Positions 40,657 through 51,730 are shown, numbered from the stretch's first letter. The stretch is 64,000 bases of DNA from Streptomyces rapamycinicus NRRL 5491 (GCF_024298965.1 NZ_CP085193.1:8742001-8806000), one strand, 5' to 3'. Program-made: numbers and translations. Notes: generated by a model not told the origin, from the sequence alone.

Positions 40657-41241
40657 TCAGGCCGGCGGACGCCAGTTCTCGGAGCTGTGGGTGGCGCCGT
40701 TCGCGGCCGCGCAGCGGCGCTCGGCCAGCCGCTTGATCAGCGCTTTGGCCGCCGGAGTGCCATGCCGCTTCCGCTCGGTGCGCGCGGCCCGGACGATGTC
40801 GTCGTAGATCTCGTACTGCTCGTTGGAGAGCCCCTTCTGCTCCCAGTCGAGCCCCGCCCACTGGCTGCCCGCGAGGTCCTGCTCGGCCCAGTAGGAGATG
40901 AGGTCGGCGCACAGCCGTACGGGGGAGGCGGCCCGCGGTGTGGGGCCGTGAGAGGCAGGTGTGGACGCCGGGGCGTTACGGGAGTCGCCGGAGTTTCCGG
41001 AGCCACCGGAGTTGCGGGAGCCGCCCGAGGGGCCGGAGTCACTGGAGTTGCGGGAGCCGCCCGAGGGGCCGGAGTCACTGGAGTTGCGGGAGCCGCCCGA
41101 GGGGCCGGAGTCACTGGAGTTGCGGGAGCCGCCCGAGGGGCCGGAACCGGAGCCGCCGCATCCGGTCACCGTCACGGCGAGTACGAGAGCGCAGCCACAG
41201 ACTGCGGCGGGCCAGGTACCCGCCCGGGTCGTTGCCCCCAT
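40657..41241 (-). CDS. Lipoprotein with 12-residue tandem repeats
   Basis: A 194-residue precursor. A hydrophobic signal peptide ends LAVTVTGCGG, a lipobox with Cys near residue 28. Next comes a repeated Ser/Gly linker, SGPSGGSRNSSD, in three complete and one partial copy (about residues 32-78), then a Pro/Ala/Ser stretch, and a conserved-looking globular end from about residue 108 (VRLCADLISYWAEQDLAGSQWAGLDWEQKGLSNEQYEIYDDIVRAARTERKRHG). I do not recognise the C-terminal domain. It is likely a surface lipoprotein with a length-variable stalk. Confidence 0.78.
   Translation of the reverse strand: MGATTRAGTWPAAVCGCALVLAVTVTGCGGSGSGPSGGSRNSSDSGPSGGSRNSSDSGPSGGSRNSSDSGPSGGSRNSGGSGNSGDSRNAPASTPASHGPTPRAASPVRLCADLISYWAEQDLAGSQWAGLDWEQKGLSNEQYEIYDDIVRAARTERKRHGTPAAKALIKRLAERRCAAANGATHSSENWRPPA
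41011..41145 (-). repeat. 36-bp in-frame tandem repeat (about 3.75 copies)
   Basis: Units begin at 41011, 41047 and 41083, with a 27-bp partial unit at 41119-41145. The copies are identical at the DNA level, including third codon positions, which points to recent slippage or gene conversion. It encodes the lipoprotein stalk. Confidence 0.92.
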
Positions 41242-41305
41242 GGAGAGTCACGGTAGACCCGGCCCCCCAGGGGGACAACGGCGATGGCGCCGGGCGTCCC
41301 GGGCG

Positions 41306-41821
41306 TCACGCCTCGGCGCGGCCCTTCGCCTCGGTGATGTCGGCGACCGTCCTGGCCCGGCCGGCGTCGTCCACCTCGCGCAGCAGGCAGGTGAGACGGG
41401 CGGTGCACACCCGCCGGTCCTGCTCATCGCTGATGACGATCTCGTAGGTGGCGGTGGAGCGGCCCCGGTGGACGGGGGTGGCCACGCCGGTGACCAGGCC
41501 CGAGCGGGCGCCCCGGTGGTGGGTGCAGTTGAGGTCCACGCCGACCGCGATCCGCCCGCTGCCGCCGTGGAGCATCGAGCCGACCGAGCCCAGGGTCTCG
41601 GCCAGCACGGCGGAGGCGCCGCCGTGCAGCAGCCCGTACGGCTGGGTGTTGCCCTCCACCGGCATGGTGCCCACGACCCGCTCGGCCGAGGCCTCGATGA
41701 TCTGCACGCCCATGCGGGTGCCGAGGTGTCCGGCGGAGAACAGCGCGGGAAGATCCACGCCGAGCGCCGCGTACTCCTCGAGTACCTCTTGCGGGAACTT
41801 CACGCTGGTCTGCTCGCCCAT
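41306..41821 (-). CDS. PaaI-type hotdog-fold thioesterase
   Basis: A 171-residue acyl-CoA thioesterase of the PaaI/4HBT class. The hotdog helix motif is YGLLHGGASAVLAETLGSVGS (about 83-103), holding the His-Gly-Gly and the catalytic acidic Glu; V-D-L-N-C-T-H-H-R and GRSTATYEIVISDEQDRRVCTARLTCLL follow in strands. Substrates in the family are aromatic or short-chain acyl-CoA thioesters. ATG 41821 is preferred over 41890. Its promoter region carries two tandem GGTGGCCACC palindromes. Confidence 0.9.
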   Translation of the reverse strand: MGEQTSVKFPQEVLEEYAALGVDLPALFSAGHLGTRMGVQIIEASAERVVGTMPVEGNTQPYGLLHGGASAVLAETLGSVGSMLHGGSGRIAVGVDLNCTHHRGARSGLVTGVATPVHRGRSTATYEIVISDEQDRRVCTARLTCLLREVDDAGRARTVADITEAKGRAEA

Positions 41822-41847
41822 CGGGACAGGCTCCGTTCGGTTGCTGT

Positions 41848-41876
41848 GGTGGCCACCTTTGCTTGCGGTGGCCACC
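41848..41876. repeat. Two tandem palindromes upstream of the thioesterase gene
   Basis: GGTGGCCACC at 41848-41857 and again at 41867-41876, each a perfect 10-bp palindrome, 19 bp apart, each followed by TT. They lie 27-55 bp before the start codon in the only gap between the thioesterase and molybdoenzyme genes. Confidence 0.8.
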
Positions 41877-41902
41877 TTCTTACCAGGCAACTGAGCAAAC
41901 GC

Positions 41903-44185
<2,283 letters not shown>

Positions 44186-44379
44186 GTCGCTCCCCTTGGG
44201 CTCGAGCGTTGCGGGACCTGTGTGTGGACCTATGGGTCCGATCCTGTCATGGGCCACTGACAGCCGGGGCGGCGGCCCGGTTCGGCCGGCGGTGCCCCCG
44301 CCTGGTGGTCCGGCGGCCCGGTCCGGTCCGGTGGCCGGGGCGGGAGGCATTGTCGGTGGGGCGTGGCAGGATCGGGGGC

Positions 44380-47118
44380 GTGGCAGAGAAAGCATCGAAG
44401 AAGACCGCGGCGCCCGCGCCCGACCGCACGGGGGACGACCGTCCCCGCCTGCTCCTGCTGGACGGGCACTCCCTGGCATACCGGGCGTTCTTCGCGCTGC
44501 CGGCGGAGAACTTCAACACGACCACAGGCCAGACCACCAACGCGATCTACGGCTTCACCTCGATGCTGGCGAACACGCTCCGTGACGAGCGGCCCACGCA
44601 CCTCGCCGTGGCGTTCGACGTCTCGCGCAAGACCTGGCGCTCCGAGCAGTTCACCGAGTACAAGGCGAACCGGTCCAAGTCCCCCGACGAGTTCAAGGGC
44701 CAGGTCGAGCTGATCGGCGAGCTGCTCGACGCCATGAAGATCACGCGCTTCGCGGTGGACGGCTTCGAGGCCGACGATGTGATCGCCACCCTCGCCACCC
44801 AGGCCGAGGAGCAGGGCTTCGACGTCCTGATCGTCACCGGCGACCGGGACTCCTTCCAGCTGGTCACCGACCATGTCACGGTGCTCTACCCCACCAAGGG
44901 CGTCTCCGAGCTGACCCGGTTCACCCCCGAGAAGGTGCAGGAGAAGTACGGCCTCACCCCGAGCCAGTACCCGGACTTCGCGGCCCTGCGCGGCGACCCG
45001 TCGGACAACCTCCCCGGTATCCCGGGCGTCGGCGAGAAGACGGCGGCGAAGTGGATCAATCAGTTCGGCTCCTTCAAGGAGCTGGTGGAGCGGGTCGAGG
45101 AGGTCAAGGGGAAGGTCGGCGAGAAGCTCCGTGACCACCTGGAGTCCGTGAAGCTCAACCGCCAGCTGACCGAGCTGGTGCGGGACGTGGAGCTCACCGC
45201 CGGCCCCGAGGGGCTCGAGCGCGCCCCGTACGACCGGGAGGCGCTCGGGGTGATCCTGGACGCGCTGGAGTTCCGCCACCAGAACTTCCGCGACCGGATC
45301 ATGGCCGTCGACCCGGGCGCGGCGGCGGACGAGCCCGTGGCCGCCGAGCCGGGTGTCGCGGTCGACGGGGCGGCGCTGGGCGCGGGTGAGCTCGCCCCCT
45401 GGCTGGAGAGCCACCGTGACGGCCCGCTGGGCCTGGCCACCGTCGACACCTGGGCGCTGGGCAGCGGCAGCGTCAGCGAGGTCGCGCTGGCCACCGGCTC
45501 CGGCCCCGCCGCCTTCTTCGACCCCTCACAGCTGGACGAGGCCGATGAGCGGGCGTTCGCCGAGTGGATCGCGGACCCGGACCGCCCCAAGGTGCTGCAC
45601 AACGCCAAGGGGATCATGCGGGTCTTCGCCGAGCACGGCTGGTCCGTCGCGGGCGTGCGCATGGACACCGCCCTCGCCGCCTATCTGGTCAAGCCCGGCC
45701 GCCGCTCCTTCGAGCTGGACGCCCTGTCGGTGGAGTACCTGGGCCGTGAGCTGTCCCCGGCGGTGGCCGCGGACAGCGGACAGCTGGCCTTCGGCGCCGA
45801 TGAGGAGGCCGAGCGGGACGCCCTGATGATCAAGGCGCGGACCATCCTGGACCTGGGCGAGGCCTTCGGCGGCCGGCTGAAGGACGTGGGCGCGGCCGGG
45901 CTGCTGCACGACATGGAGCTGCCCGTCTCCGAGCTGCTGGCCCGGATGGAGCGGTCGGGCATCGCCGCCGACCGCGACTGGCTGGAGCGCATGGAGCAGC
46001 AGTTCGCGGCCGCCGTGCAGCACGCCGTGAAGGAGGCCCACGCCGCGGTGGGCCATGAGTTCAACCTCGGCTCGCCCAAGCAGCTCCAGGAGGTGCTCTT
46101 CGGCGAGCTGGGCCTGCCCAGGACCAAGAAGACCAAGACCGGGTACACCACGGACGCCGACGCGCTGGCCTGGCTGGCCGCGCAGACCGACCACGAGCTC
46201 CCGGTGATCATGCTGCGCCACCGTGAGCAGGCGCGGCTGCGCTCCACCGTCGAGGGCCTGATCAAGACCATCGCCCCCGGAGGCCGCATCCACACCAGCT
46301 TCAACCAGACCGTGGCGGCCACCGGCCGGCTCTCCTCCACCGACCCCAATCTGCAGAACATCCCGGTGCGCACGGACGAGGGCCGGGCGATCCGGCGCGG
46401 CTTCGTCGTCGGCGACGGCTTCGAGTCGCTGATGACCGCCGACTACAGCCAGATCGAGCTGCGCGTCATGGCCCATCTCTCCGAGGACGAGGGCCTGATC
46501 GAGGCGTTCACCTCCGGTGAGGACCTGCACACCACGGTCGCCTCCCAGGTCTTCTCCGTCGACAAGTCGGCGGTCGACCCCGAGATGCGCCGCAAGATCA
46601 AGGCCATGTCCTACGGGCTGGCGTACGGCCTCTCGGCGTTCGGCCTCTCCCAGCAGCTGGGCATCACCCCCGACGAGGCCCGCAAGCTGATGGAGAACTT
46701 CTTCGAGCGGTTCGGCGGGGTGCGCGACTATCTCCAGCGGGTCGTCGAGGAGGCGCGCGCCACCGGCTATACGGAGACCATGCTCGGCCGCCGCCGCTAT
46801 CTGCCGGACCTCACCAGCGACAACCGCCAGCGCCGCGAGATGGCCGAGCGGATGGCGCTCAACGCCCCGATCCAGGGCACCGCCGCCGACATCGTGAAGA
46901 TCGCGATGCTCAAGGTGGACGCGGCGTTGACGAAGGAGAAGCTCTCGTCGCGGATGCTGCTGCAGGTCCACGACGAAATCGTGCTGGAGATCGCCCCCGG
47001 AGAGCGGGAGCGGGTCGAGGAGCTGGTGCGCCGGGAGATGACGGGCGCCTTCCAGCTGAGCGCTCCGCTGGACGTATCGGTAGGATCCGGTGCCGACTGG
47101 GAGTCCGCGGCTCACTGA
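44380..47118 (+). CDS. polA: DNA polymerase I
   Basis: Repair and Okazaki-fragment polymerase. Over 912 residues: 5' nuclease domain with LLLLDGHSLAYRAFFALP near 23-40 and its helix-hairpin-helix (SDNLPGIPGVGEKTA near 213), a degenerate 3'-5' exonuclease domain (about 330-530), and the polymerase with motif A DYSQIELRVMAHLS near 690, motif B RRKIKAMSYGLAYG near 735 and motif C QVHDEIVLE near 870. In the exonuclease domain the usual DxE of Exo I reads VDTW, so proofreading is probably lost, as in other actinobacterial PolA. GTG 44380 begins the conserved MAEKASKK leader after GGGGGC; the frame extends further upstream without homology. Confidence 0.97.
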   Translation: MAEKASKKTAAPAPDRTGDDRPRLLLLDGHSLAYRAFFALPAENFNTTTGQTTNAIYGFTSMLANTLRDERPTHLAVAFDVSRKTWRSEQFTEYKANRSKSPDEFKGQVELIGELLDAMKITRFAVDGFEADDVIATLATQAEEQGFDVLIVTGDRDSFQLVTDHVTVLYPTKGVSELTRFTPEKVQEKYGLTPSQYPDFAALRGDPSDNLPGIPGVGEKTAAKWINQFGSFKELVERVEEVKGKVGEKLRDHLESVKLNRQLTELVRDVELTAGPEGLERAPYDREALGVILDALEFRHQNFRDRIMAVDPGAAADEPVAAEPGVAVDGAALGAGELAPWLESHRDGPLGLATVDTWALGSGSVSEVALATGSGPAAFFDPSQLDEADERAFAEWIADPDRPKVLHNAKGIMRVFAEHGWSVAGVRMDTALAAYLVKPGRRSFELDALSVEYLGRELSPAVAADSGQLAFGADEEAERDALMIKARTILDLGEAFGGRLKDVGAAGLLHDMELPVSELLARMERSGIAADRDWLERMEQQFAAAVQHAVKEAHAAVGHEFNLGSPKQLQEVLFGELGLPRTKKTKTGYTTDADALAWLAAQTDHELPVIMLRHREQARLRSTVEGLIKTIAPGGRIHTSFNQTVAATGRLSSTDPNLQNIPVRTDEGRAIRRGFVVGDGFESLMTADYSQIELRVMAHLSEDEGLIEAFTSGEDLHTTVASQVFSVDKSAVDPEMRRKIKAMSYGLAYGLSAFGLSQQLGITPDEARKLMENFFERFGGVRDYLQRVVEEARATGYTETMLGRRRYLPDLTSDNRQRREMAERMALNAPIQGTAADIVKIAMLKVDAALTKEKLSSRMLLQVHDEIVLEIAPGERERVEELVRREMTGAFQLSAPLDVSVGSGADWESAAH

Positions 47119-47231
47119 GAGTTCGCCCGATGGGGTGTTTGCACCGGTAGCTGCGTGCCATAAGTTGTCGTAGTGTCACCAGAGTTGACGCGCCGGGGGA
47201 GCGCATCGTGTTCGACGGGAGGGGCACACGG

Positions 47232-48992
47232 ATGGCACCGCTAATCGGCCGACGACTGCGCAAGGGAGCGGCCACGACGGCGGTGGCGGCGGCCGCGATG
47301 GCCGCCCTCACCGCGTCCCAGGCGCCGGGATTCGCCGACTCCGACCATGGCGACCGGAACCGGGAGCAGCGGGCGGGGGAAGCACCGGCGCCGGACGACA
47401 CGCCCATCGACGGTGGTTCCTCGTACCACACCGATCTGCCACCTCTGGTCACCCCCGACAAGCCGGGCTCCTCGGTCGATCTGCCCGGGCTCCCCGGGGG
47501 CAGCAGCACCAAGCCCGAGGCGGGAATACCCGCGAGCGTCCTGGCCGCCTACAAGAAGGCGGAAGCGGCCCTGAGGGAGTCCAACCCCGGCTGCAATCTG
47601 CCCTGGGAACTGCTCGCCGCGATCGGCAAGGTCGAGTCCGGCCAGGCCGGTGGCGGCAATGTGGGCGCCGACGGCACCACCGTCTCGCCCATCCTCGGCC
47701 CGGTCCTGAACGGCGACGGCTTCGCCCTGATCAAGGACACCGACGGCGGTGCCTACGACGGCGACAGTAGGCATGACCGGGCGGTCGGCCCCATGCAGTT
47801 CATCCCGTCCACCTGGGCCAACTGGGGCCGGGACGGCAATGGTGACGGCGAGAAGGACCCCAACAACGTCTATGACGCGGCCCTCGCCGCGGGCGGCTAC
47901 CTCTGCGCTGACGGCCGCGATCTGTCCGTCAAGGCCGACCTGGACCGCGCGATCCTCGGCTACAACCACTCGCGGGAATACCTGAACACCGTCCTGTCGT
48001 GGTTCGAGTACTACAAGCGCGGCACCCATGAGGTCCCCGACGGCACCGGTTCGATCCCCTCGGGGAACGACTCCGGCTCGGGCGACAAGGGCAAGGACCC
48101 GGGCAGGAAGCCGGGGAAGGGCGGCGGCAAGGACACCGGGAACGGCAAGGAGAACGACGCCCACACCCTGCCCAAGCCCGACGACGAGCCCGACACCACC
48201 ACCCCGACCCCGCCGGCCGACGGGAACGAGGGCACCCCCGGCACCGGGACCCCGACCCCGAAGCCCCCCACCACTCCGCCGTCCACCCCGAGCGGCACCA
48301 GCAAGCTCACCACCGTCGGCGCGAAGGAGCTGTCCACCACCGCGGGCACCGGGTTCGGCCGGTCGCCGCGCGTCAAGGCCGTGGACACCGCGGGCAAGCC
48401 GGTGGCCGGTGCCCGGGTGCGGTACGAGATCCTCGGCGACACCGACACGCGCTTCCTCGGCCTGGTCAAGTCCGCCACCGTGCTGACCGCCGCCGACGGC
48501 ACCGCCATCGCGCCGAAGCTGCTCGCGGGCGAGAAGACCGGCACCTTCACCGCGCGCGCCACCGCCGTGGGGCGGGAGGCCGCCCCGGTCGAGTTCACCG
48601 CCACCGTCAAGGCCCGGCCCGTGCCGCAGGCCGACGCGCTGGCCCGGATCGGCGACAAGGAGCTCACGGCCCGGACCGGCGCCTCCTTCGCCGACGCGCT
48701 CACCGTCAAGGCCACCAACAAGGGCAAGATCATGGCGGATGTCCCGGTGACCGCCACCATGATCACCTCGGCGAAGGACCCCAAGCCCAACGAAAAGGGG
48801 CCCTACTTCCTGGACGACAAGGGCAAGCCGGTGCGCACCCTGGCCGCCCTGAAGACCAACGACCTCGGCCAGCTCACGCTGCCGAAGATCCTCACCGATG
48901 ACCAGGCGGGCACCTTCCTGCTCCGCCTCACCGCCGAGGGCGGCGCCGTCCTGGACATCGAGCTGACGGTCACCCAGGCCCCCGCCTCGTAA
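47232..48992 (+). CDS. Secreted lytic transglycosylase with Ig-like C-terminal repeats
   Basis: A 586-residue exported protein. The signal peptide (VAAAAMAALTASQAPGFA) is followed by an acidic Gly/Ser/Pro stretch. The catalytic lytic-transglycosylase (SLT/MltB-like) domain spans about 105-255: CNLPWELLAAIGKVESGQ with the catalytic Glu, AVGPMQFIPSTWANWGRDGNGDGEKDPNNVYDAALAAGGYLC and GYNHSREYLNTVLSW. A Gly/Lys/Thr/Pro-rich linker leads to two bacterial Ig-like repeats (about 360-455 and 470-575). It cleaves peptidoglycan and may bind the wall through its linker and repeats. ATG 47232 is chosen over GTG 47208 because GGGAGGGG lies before it. Confidence 0.9.
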   Translation: MAPLIGRRLRKGAATTAVAAAAMAALTASQAPGFADSDHGDRNREQRAGEAPAPDDTPIDGGSSYHTDLPPLVTPDKPGSSVDLPGLPGGSSTKPEAGIPASVLAAYKKAEAALRESNPGCNLPWELLAAIGKVESGQAGGGNVGADGTTVSPILGPVLNGDGFALIKDTDGGAYDGDSRHDRAVGPMQFIPSTWANWGRDGNGDGEKDPNNVYDAALAAGGYLCADGRDLSVKADLDRAILGYNHSREYLNTVLSWFEYYKRGTHEVPDGTGSIPSGNDSGSGDKGKDPGRKPGKGGGKDTGNGKENDAHTLPKPDDEPDTTTPTPPADGNEGTPGTGTPTPKPPTTPPSTPSGTSKLTTVGAKELSTTAGTGFGRSPRVKAVDTAGKPVAGARVRYEILGDTDTRFLGLVKSATVLTAADGTAIAPKLLAGEKTGTFTARATAVGREAAPVEFTATVKARPVPQADALARIGDKELTARTGASFADALTVKATNKGKIMADVPVTATMITSAKDPKPNEKGPYFLDDKGKPVRTLAALKTNDLGQLTLPKILTDDQAGTFLLRLTAEGGAVLDIELTVTQAPAS

Positions 48993-49018
48993 ACGAGCGC
49001 CCCTCATACGGTTCACCG

Positions 49019-49055
49019 CACCGCCCCTGAGCCCCCACCGGGCCCAGGGGCGGTG
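49019..49055 (+). terminator. Terminator after the transglycosylase gene
   Basis: CACCGCCCCTG (49019-49029) pairs with CAGGGGCGGTG (49045-49055) around a 15-nt loop; TGACGCTTTC follows. It is 27 nt after the stop codon. Confidence 0.75.
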
Positions 49056-49163
49056 TGACGCTTTCACTCCTTCGTGTTCTCATCTGCGCCCCCCGTTGCT
49101 ACGGTGCCCCATCCCTGACGAAGCGTCAGGCAGCGCCTCGTACCAACCACGAGGAGGCCCCGT

Positions 49164-49298
49164 ATGCGTGCCCTCGTCGCCGCCGCGATCGGACTCGCCG
49201 CCGCCCTCGCCATCGTTCTCACGGTGACGGCCATCGGCGCCCCCAGCGGTGAGACCTCCCCGGAACCCCTGCTCACCACCGTCCCCAAGCACCCCTGA
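49164..49298 (+). CDS. Small single-pass membrane protein (SPW_0924-type)
   Basis: A 44-residue ORF: one hydrophobic helix from residue 4 to about 26 (ALVAAAIGLAAALAIVLTVTAIG), then GAPSGETSPEPLLTTVPKHP. GAGGAGG lies 6-12 nt before ATG 49164, a near-consensus ribosome binding site that decides in favour of a real gene. I recognise a family of short streptomycete proteins of this shape (SPW_0924 family) from memory; function unknown. The DUF3068 gene begins 16 nt after its stop, so the two probably form an operon. Confidence 0.8.
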   Translation: MRALVAAAIGLAAALAIVLTVTAIGAPSGETSPEPLLTTVPKHP

Positions 49299-49314
49299 GG
49301 GAGGGACATCCGCC

Positions 49315-50316
49315 ATGCGCCGCAGAGCAAGCCTGGTGCTGCTGGCCTTCGCCGTCTTCTTCGCCGCCCTCGCGCCGCTGCTGCGCTGGTACGCCTATCC
49401 CCGGCTGGCCAAGATCCCGCCCAGCGAGTACCAGACGGCGGTGATGGAGGCCAGCCCGGCAACCCTGCTCGACTACGGCACGATGCAGCCCCGCACCGTC
49501 CCCAAGGTCAGCATCGTGCAGACCCTGCGCGGCAATGTGCCCGCCGCGAAGAAGGTCGGGAAGGCGACCGGACGCGATGTCGTCGTCTGGGACACCCTGT
49601 CGTATGTGGCCGGGCCCGACGGCAAGATGGTCTCCAAGATCCCCGAACGCTATGTCTTCGACGCCCACTCCCAGGACCCGGTGCACGCGGGCGGTGAACA
49701 TGTCGACGGGGACGCGGTGCGCCGCGACGGCATCGAGTACAAGTGGCCGTTCCTCACCGAGAAGCGCGACTACCGCTACTTCGACGCCCAGACCCGCACC
49801 TCCGCCCCCATCCACTACAAGGGCACCCGGAACTTCCGCGGCCTGGAGGTCTACTACTTCGAGCAGACCATCCCCTGGACCAAGGTGCCGCTGCCCAAGA
49901 CGATGCCGGTCGACGGCGTCACCCCCGAGACCGTCCGCAAGGCCGGCACCTCCCGCTGGTACAGCACCAAGCGGATGTTCTGGGTCGAGCCCACCACGGG
50001 CGCCCCGGTCAACGGGCAGGAGATCCACAAGGAGGAGCTGCGCGGCGGCACGCTGCTGGGCGACCGCGACCGGGTGACCGTCTTCTCCGGCCATGTGAAG
50101 ATGCGCGAGGACTACATCCGGCACACGGTGGACATGGTCAAGTCCCAGCGCCAGCTGGTCCTGCTGCTCACCGCCTATCTGCCGTGGGGCTTCCTGATCC
50201 TGGGGCTGGCCCTGCTCGCGCTCGCACTGCTGCTGGAGGCACGCGGGCGCGCCGCGCGGCCGCCGTCCGCCCCGGCGGCGCCGGCCGCGTTGTCAGTGGC
50301 GGGCCGTAGCGTATGA
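49315..50316 (+). CDS. DUF3068-family membrane protein (porin PorA-like family)
   Basis: A 333-residue protein with an N-terminal transmembrane or signal-anchor segment (LVLLAFAVFFAALAPLLRWYAYP), a long extracytoplasmic beta-rich domain and one C-terminal transmembrane segment (QLVLLLTAYLPWGFLILGLALLALALLLEA). The extracellular part contains YVFDAHSQDPVHAGGEHVDGD and WPFLTEKRDYRYFDAQTRT, typical of DUF3068. No enzymatic residues are evident; relatives are known only as membrane-associated. ATG 49315 is chosen for the hydrophobic N terminus and GAGGGAC before it. The stop overlaps the next start by ATGA. Confidence 0.86.
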   Translation: MRRRASLVLLAFAVFFAALAPLLRWYAYPRLAKIPPSEYQTAVMEASPATLLDYGTMQPRTVPKVSIVQTLRGNVPAAKKVGKATGRDVVVWDTLSYVAGPDGKMVSKIPERYVFDAHSQDPVHAGGEHVDGDAVRRDGIEYKWPFLTEKRDYRYFDAQTRTSAPIHYKGTRNFRGLEVYYFEQTIPWTKVPLPKTMPVDGVTPETVRKAGTSRWYSTKRMFWVEPTTGAPVNGQEIHKEELRGGTLLGDRDRVTVFSGHVKMREDYIRHTVDMVKSQRQLVLLLTAYLPWGFLILGLALLALALLLEARGRAARPPSAPAAPAALSVAGRSV

Positions 50317-50939
50317 CCATGCCAGTGAACAGCTGCGTCCCCGGCCCCGAACTCATCGGCCACATCGCCGACTTGGCACGCCTGGAATGGACCCCGGGCG
50401 CCACGGCGGCCGCCGCGAAGCGCTTCGGCTGGGTGCCCGACGGCTCCCGTACGTCCTCGTACGCCACCAACACCGGACACCATGTCCTCCCGGAGTGGTT
50501 CGGCGGGCCGGACGACGCGGACACCGAATGCATGATCCCGTTCTGTTACTACTACGAACCGGACGACTTCGACGCGGAGTTGCAGGCCGACGGGCTCAGC
50601 GGCAATGTCGAGTGGCTCGCCGGGTACCACTCCGGCGACCCCGGCTGGATCTTCGACCGCGAGGCCGGCCGCTCCGGCTTCGACGGCCGGTGGCGCGCCG
50701 CCGTGGACGCCTTCGGCGAGCGCCTGGGCGAGCCGGAAACCGTGGTGCGGGACGAGAAGGGCGACCGCCCGTGGAACTACGCGGCATGGCGCTGCGGCGG
50801 CAATGCGGTGGTGGTCGGCCAGTGCGTCGACAACGGCTCGTACATGACCTTCGAGCAGGCGCTCATATGGGTCGGGCCGCACCCCGCGGACGAGCCGTTC
50901 CCGACGGGGGAGCAGTTCGCCCTGAGGCTGGAGTGCTGA
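50313..50939 (+). CDS. Hypothetical protein, translationally coupled to DUF3068
   Basis: A 208-residue soluble protein (no signal peptide) that I cannot assign. It is rich in Trp, Gly and acidic residues; features such as GHHVLPEWFGGPDDADTECMIPFCYYYEPDDF and RPWNYAAWRCGGNAVVVGQCVDNGSYMTFEQALIWVG suggest an alpha/beta fold with several Cys. ATG 50313 overlaps the DUF3068 stop by 4 nt; ATG 50319 is an alternative. The codon use is normal for the window, so it is unlikely to be spurious. Confidence 0.7.
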   Translation: MTMPVNSCVPGPELIGHIADLARLEWTPGATAAAAKRFGWVPDGSRTSSYATNTGHHVLPEWFGGPDDADTECMIPFCYYYEPDDFDAELQADGLSGNVEWLAGYHSGDPGWIFDREAGRSGFDGRWRAAVDAFGERLGEPETVVRDEKGDRPWNYAAWRCGGNAVVVGQCVDNGSYMTFEQALIWVGPHPADEPFPTGEQFALRLEC

Positions 50940-51017
50940 GCGGCGCGGCCGCCGCGTCAACTTCCGTCCTCGCGATTCGCTCGTGGTGGCCAAGCCGGTA
51001 GTGATCAGGGCGAGTGC

Positions 51018-51254
51018 GTGGCTAGCATGCCGCCCATGCCTGGCATCACGATTGAGTTCACCGAGCAGGAGCTGGCCGAGCTGCGTGCCGAGGCGAGGGA
51101 GAAGGGCGTCGCGATCAAGCGGCTGGCGCACGACATACTGACCGAGGACGTGGTGCGGCGGCGTCAGAAGCAGCGCTTCGTCGAGGGCGCCGTGAAGTTC
51201 GCCCTGGCCTACAAGGCCGAGTTCGAGCGGGAGTTCCCGCACGGCATGCGGTGA
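51018..51254 (+). CDS. Antitoxin, Phd/ribbon-helix-helix-like
   Basis: A 78-residue protein beginning with (MASMPPMPG)ITIEFTEQELAELRAEAREKGVAIKRLAHDIL, a short beta strand and two helices as in DNA-binding antitoxins, followed by a basic helical tail (VVRRRQKQRF...) that could contact the toxin. The start is uncertain: GTG 51018 has AGGG about 7 nt before it, ATG 51027 and ATG 51036 are alternatives. Its stop overlaps the toxin start by 4 nt (GTGA), the normal antitoxin-first arrangement. Antitoxins of this type usually repress their own operon. Confidence 0.7.
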   Translation: MASMPPMPGITIEFTEQELAELRAEAREKGVAIKRLAHDILTEDVVRRRQKQRFVEGAVKFALAYKAEFEREFPHGMR

Positions 51255-51628
51255 TCCTGTACGTCGATGCCGGTTGGGTACTGAACGTCCAGGTCGAGGT
51301 CTCCCCGGTGAACACCCCGGTCCGGGACTGGGGTGCGCTGCACTGCATGACCGAGCGCCACCGCTACGAGCGGTTCGCGGGCGAGCCCTACTACGAGGAG
51401 GCCGCCGCCCGCGCCGCGACCTTTCTGCACACCTCACTGATCCTCGAGCCGTTCTCCGACTACAACGCCACGATCGGCGCGGCCTGCGCGCAGATGTACA
51501 TGGAGGAGTCCGGAGAACCGATCGCGCCCCCGCCGGGCGCCATGGTCAAACTGGTCCGCGACATACGGGAGATCAGCGGCTTCCGCCTCGGCGAAACCGC
51601 CCGCCGCCTACGTGCCTGGGCCGACTGA
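51251..51628 (+). CDS. Fic/Doc-family toxin with a degenerate Fic motif
   Basis: A 125-residue Doc-like protein. Its core helix region, LEPFSDYNATIGAACAQMY near residues 65-85, corresponds to the Fic motif HxFxDxNxR of Doc (HIFNDANKR). F, D and N are kept, but the catalytic His position is Glu and the Lys-Arg pair is Ala-Thr. Doc toxins phosphorylate elongation factor Tu; loss of the His makes that unlikely here, so the protein may be inactive, use another chemistry or act by binding. Its gene is translationally coupled to the antitoxin gene. The length is normal for Doc. Confidence 0.72.
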   Translation: MILYVDAGWVLNVQVEVSPVNTPVRDWGALHCMTERHRYERFAGEPYYEEAAARAATFLHTSLILEPFSDYNATIGAACAQMYMEESGEPIAPPPGAMVKLVRDIREISGFRLGETARRLRAWAD

Positions 51629-51730
51629 CGCCGCACTGACGCGCTGCACGGCTCCCTGAGCCCGGGATTCCTTCCGCGTCCCACGGCTCACAGGCCCCCG
51701 TGGTCTCCGTAGCCCACCGCGCCCCGCTGC

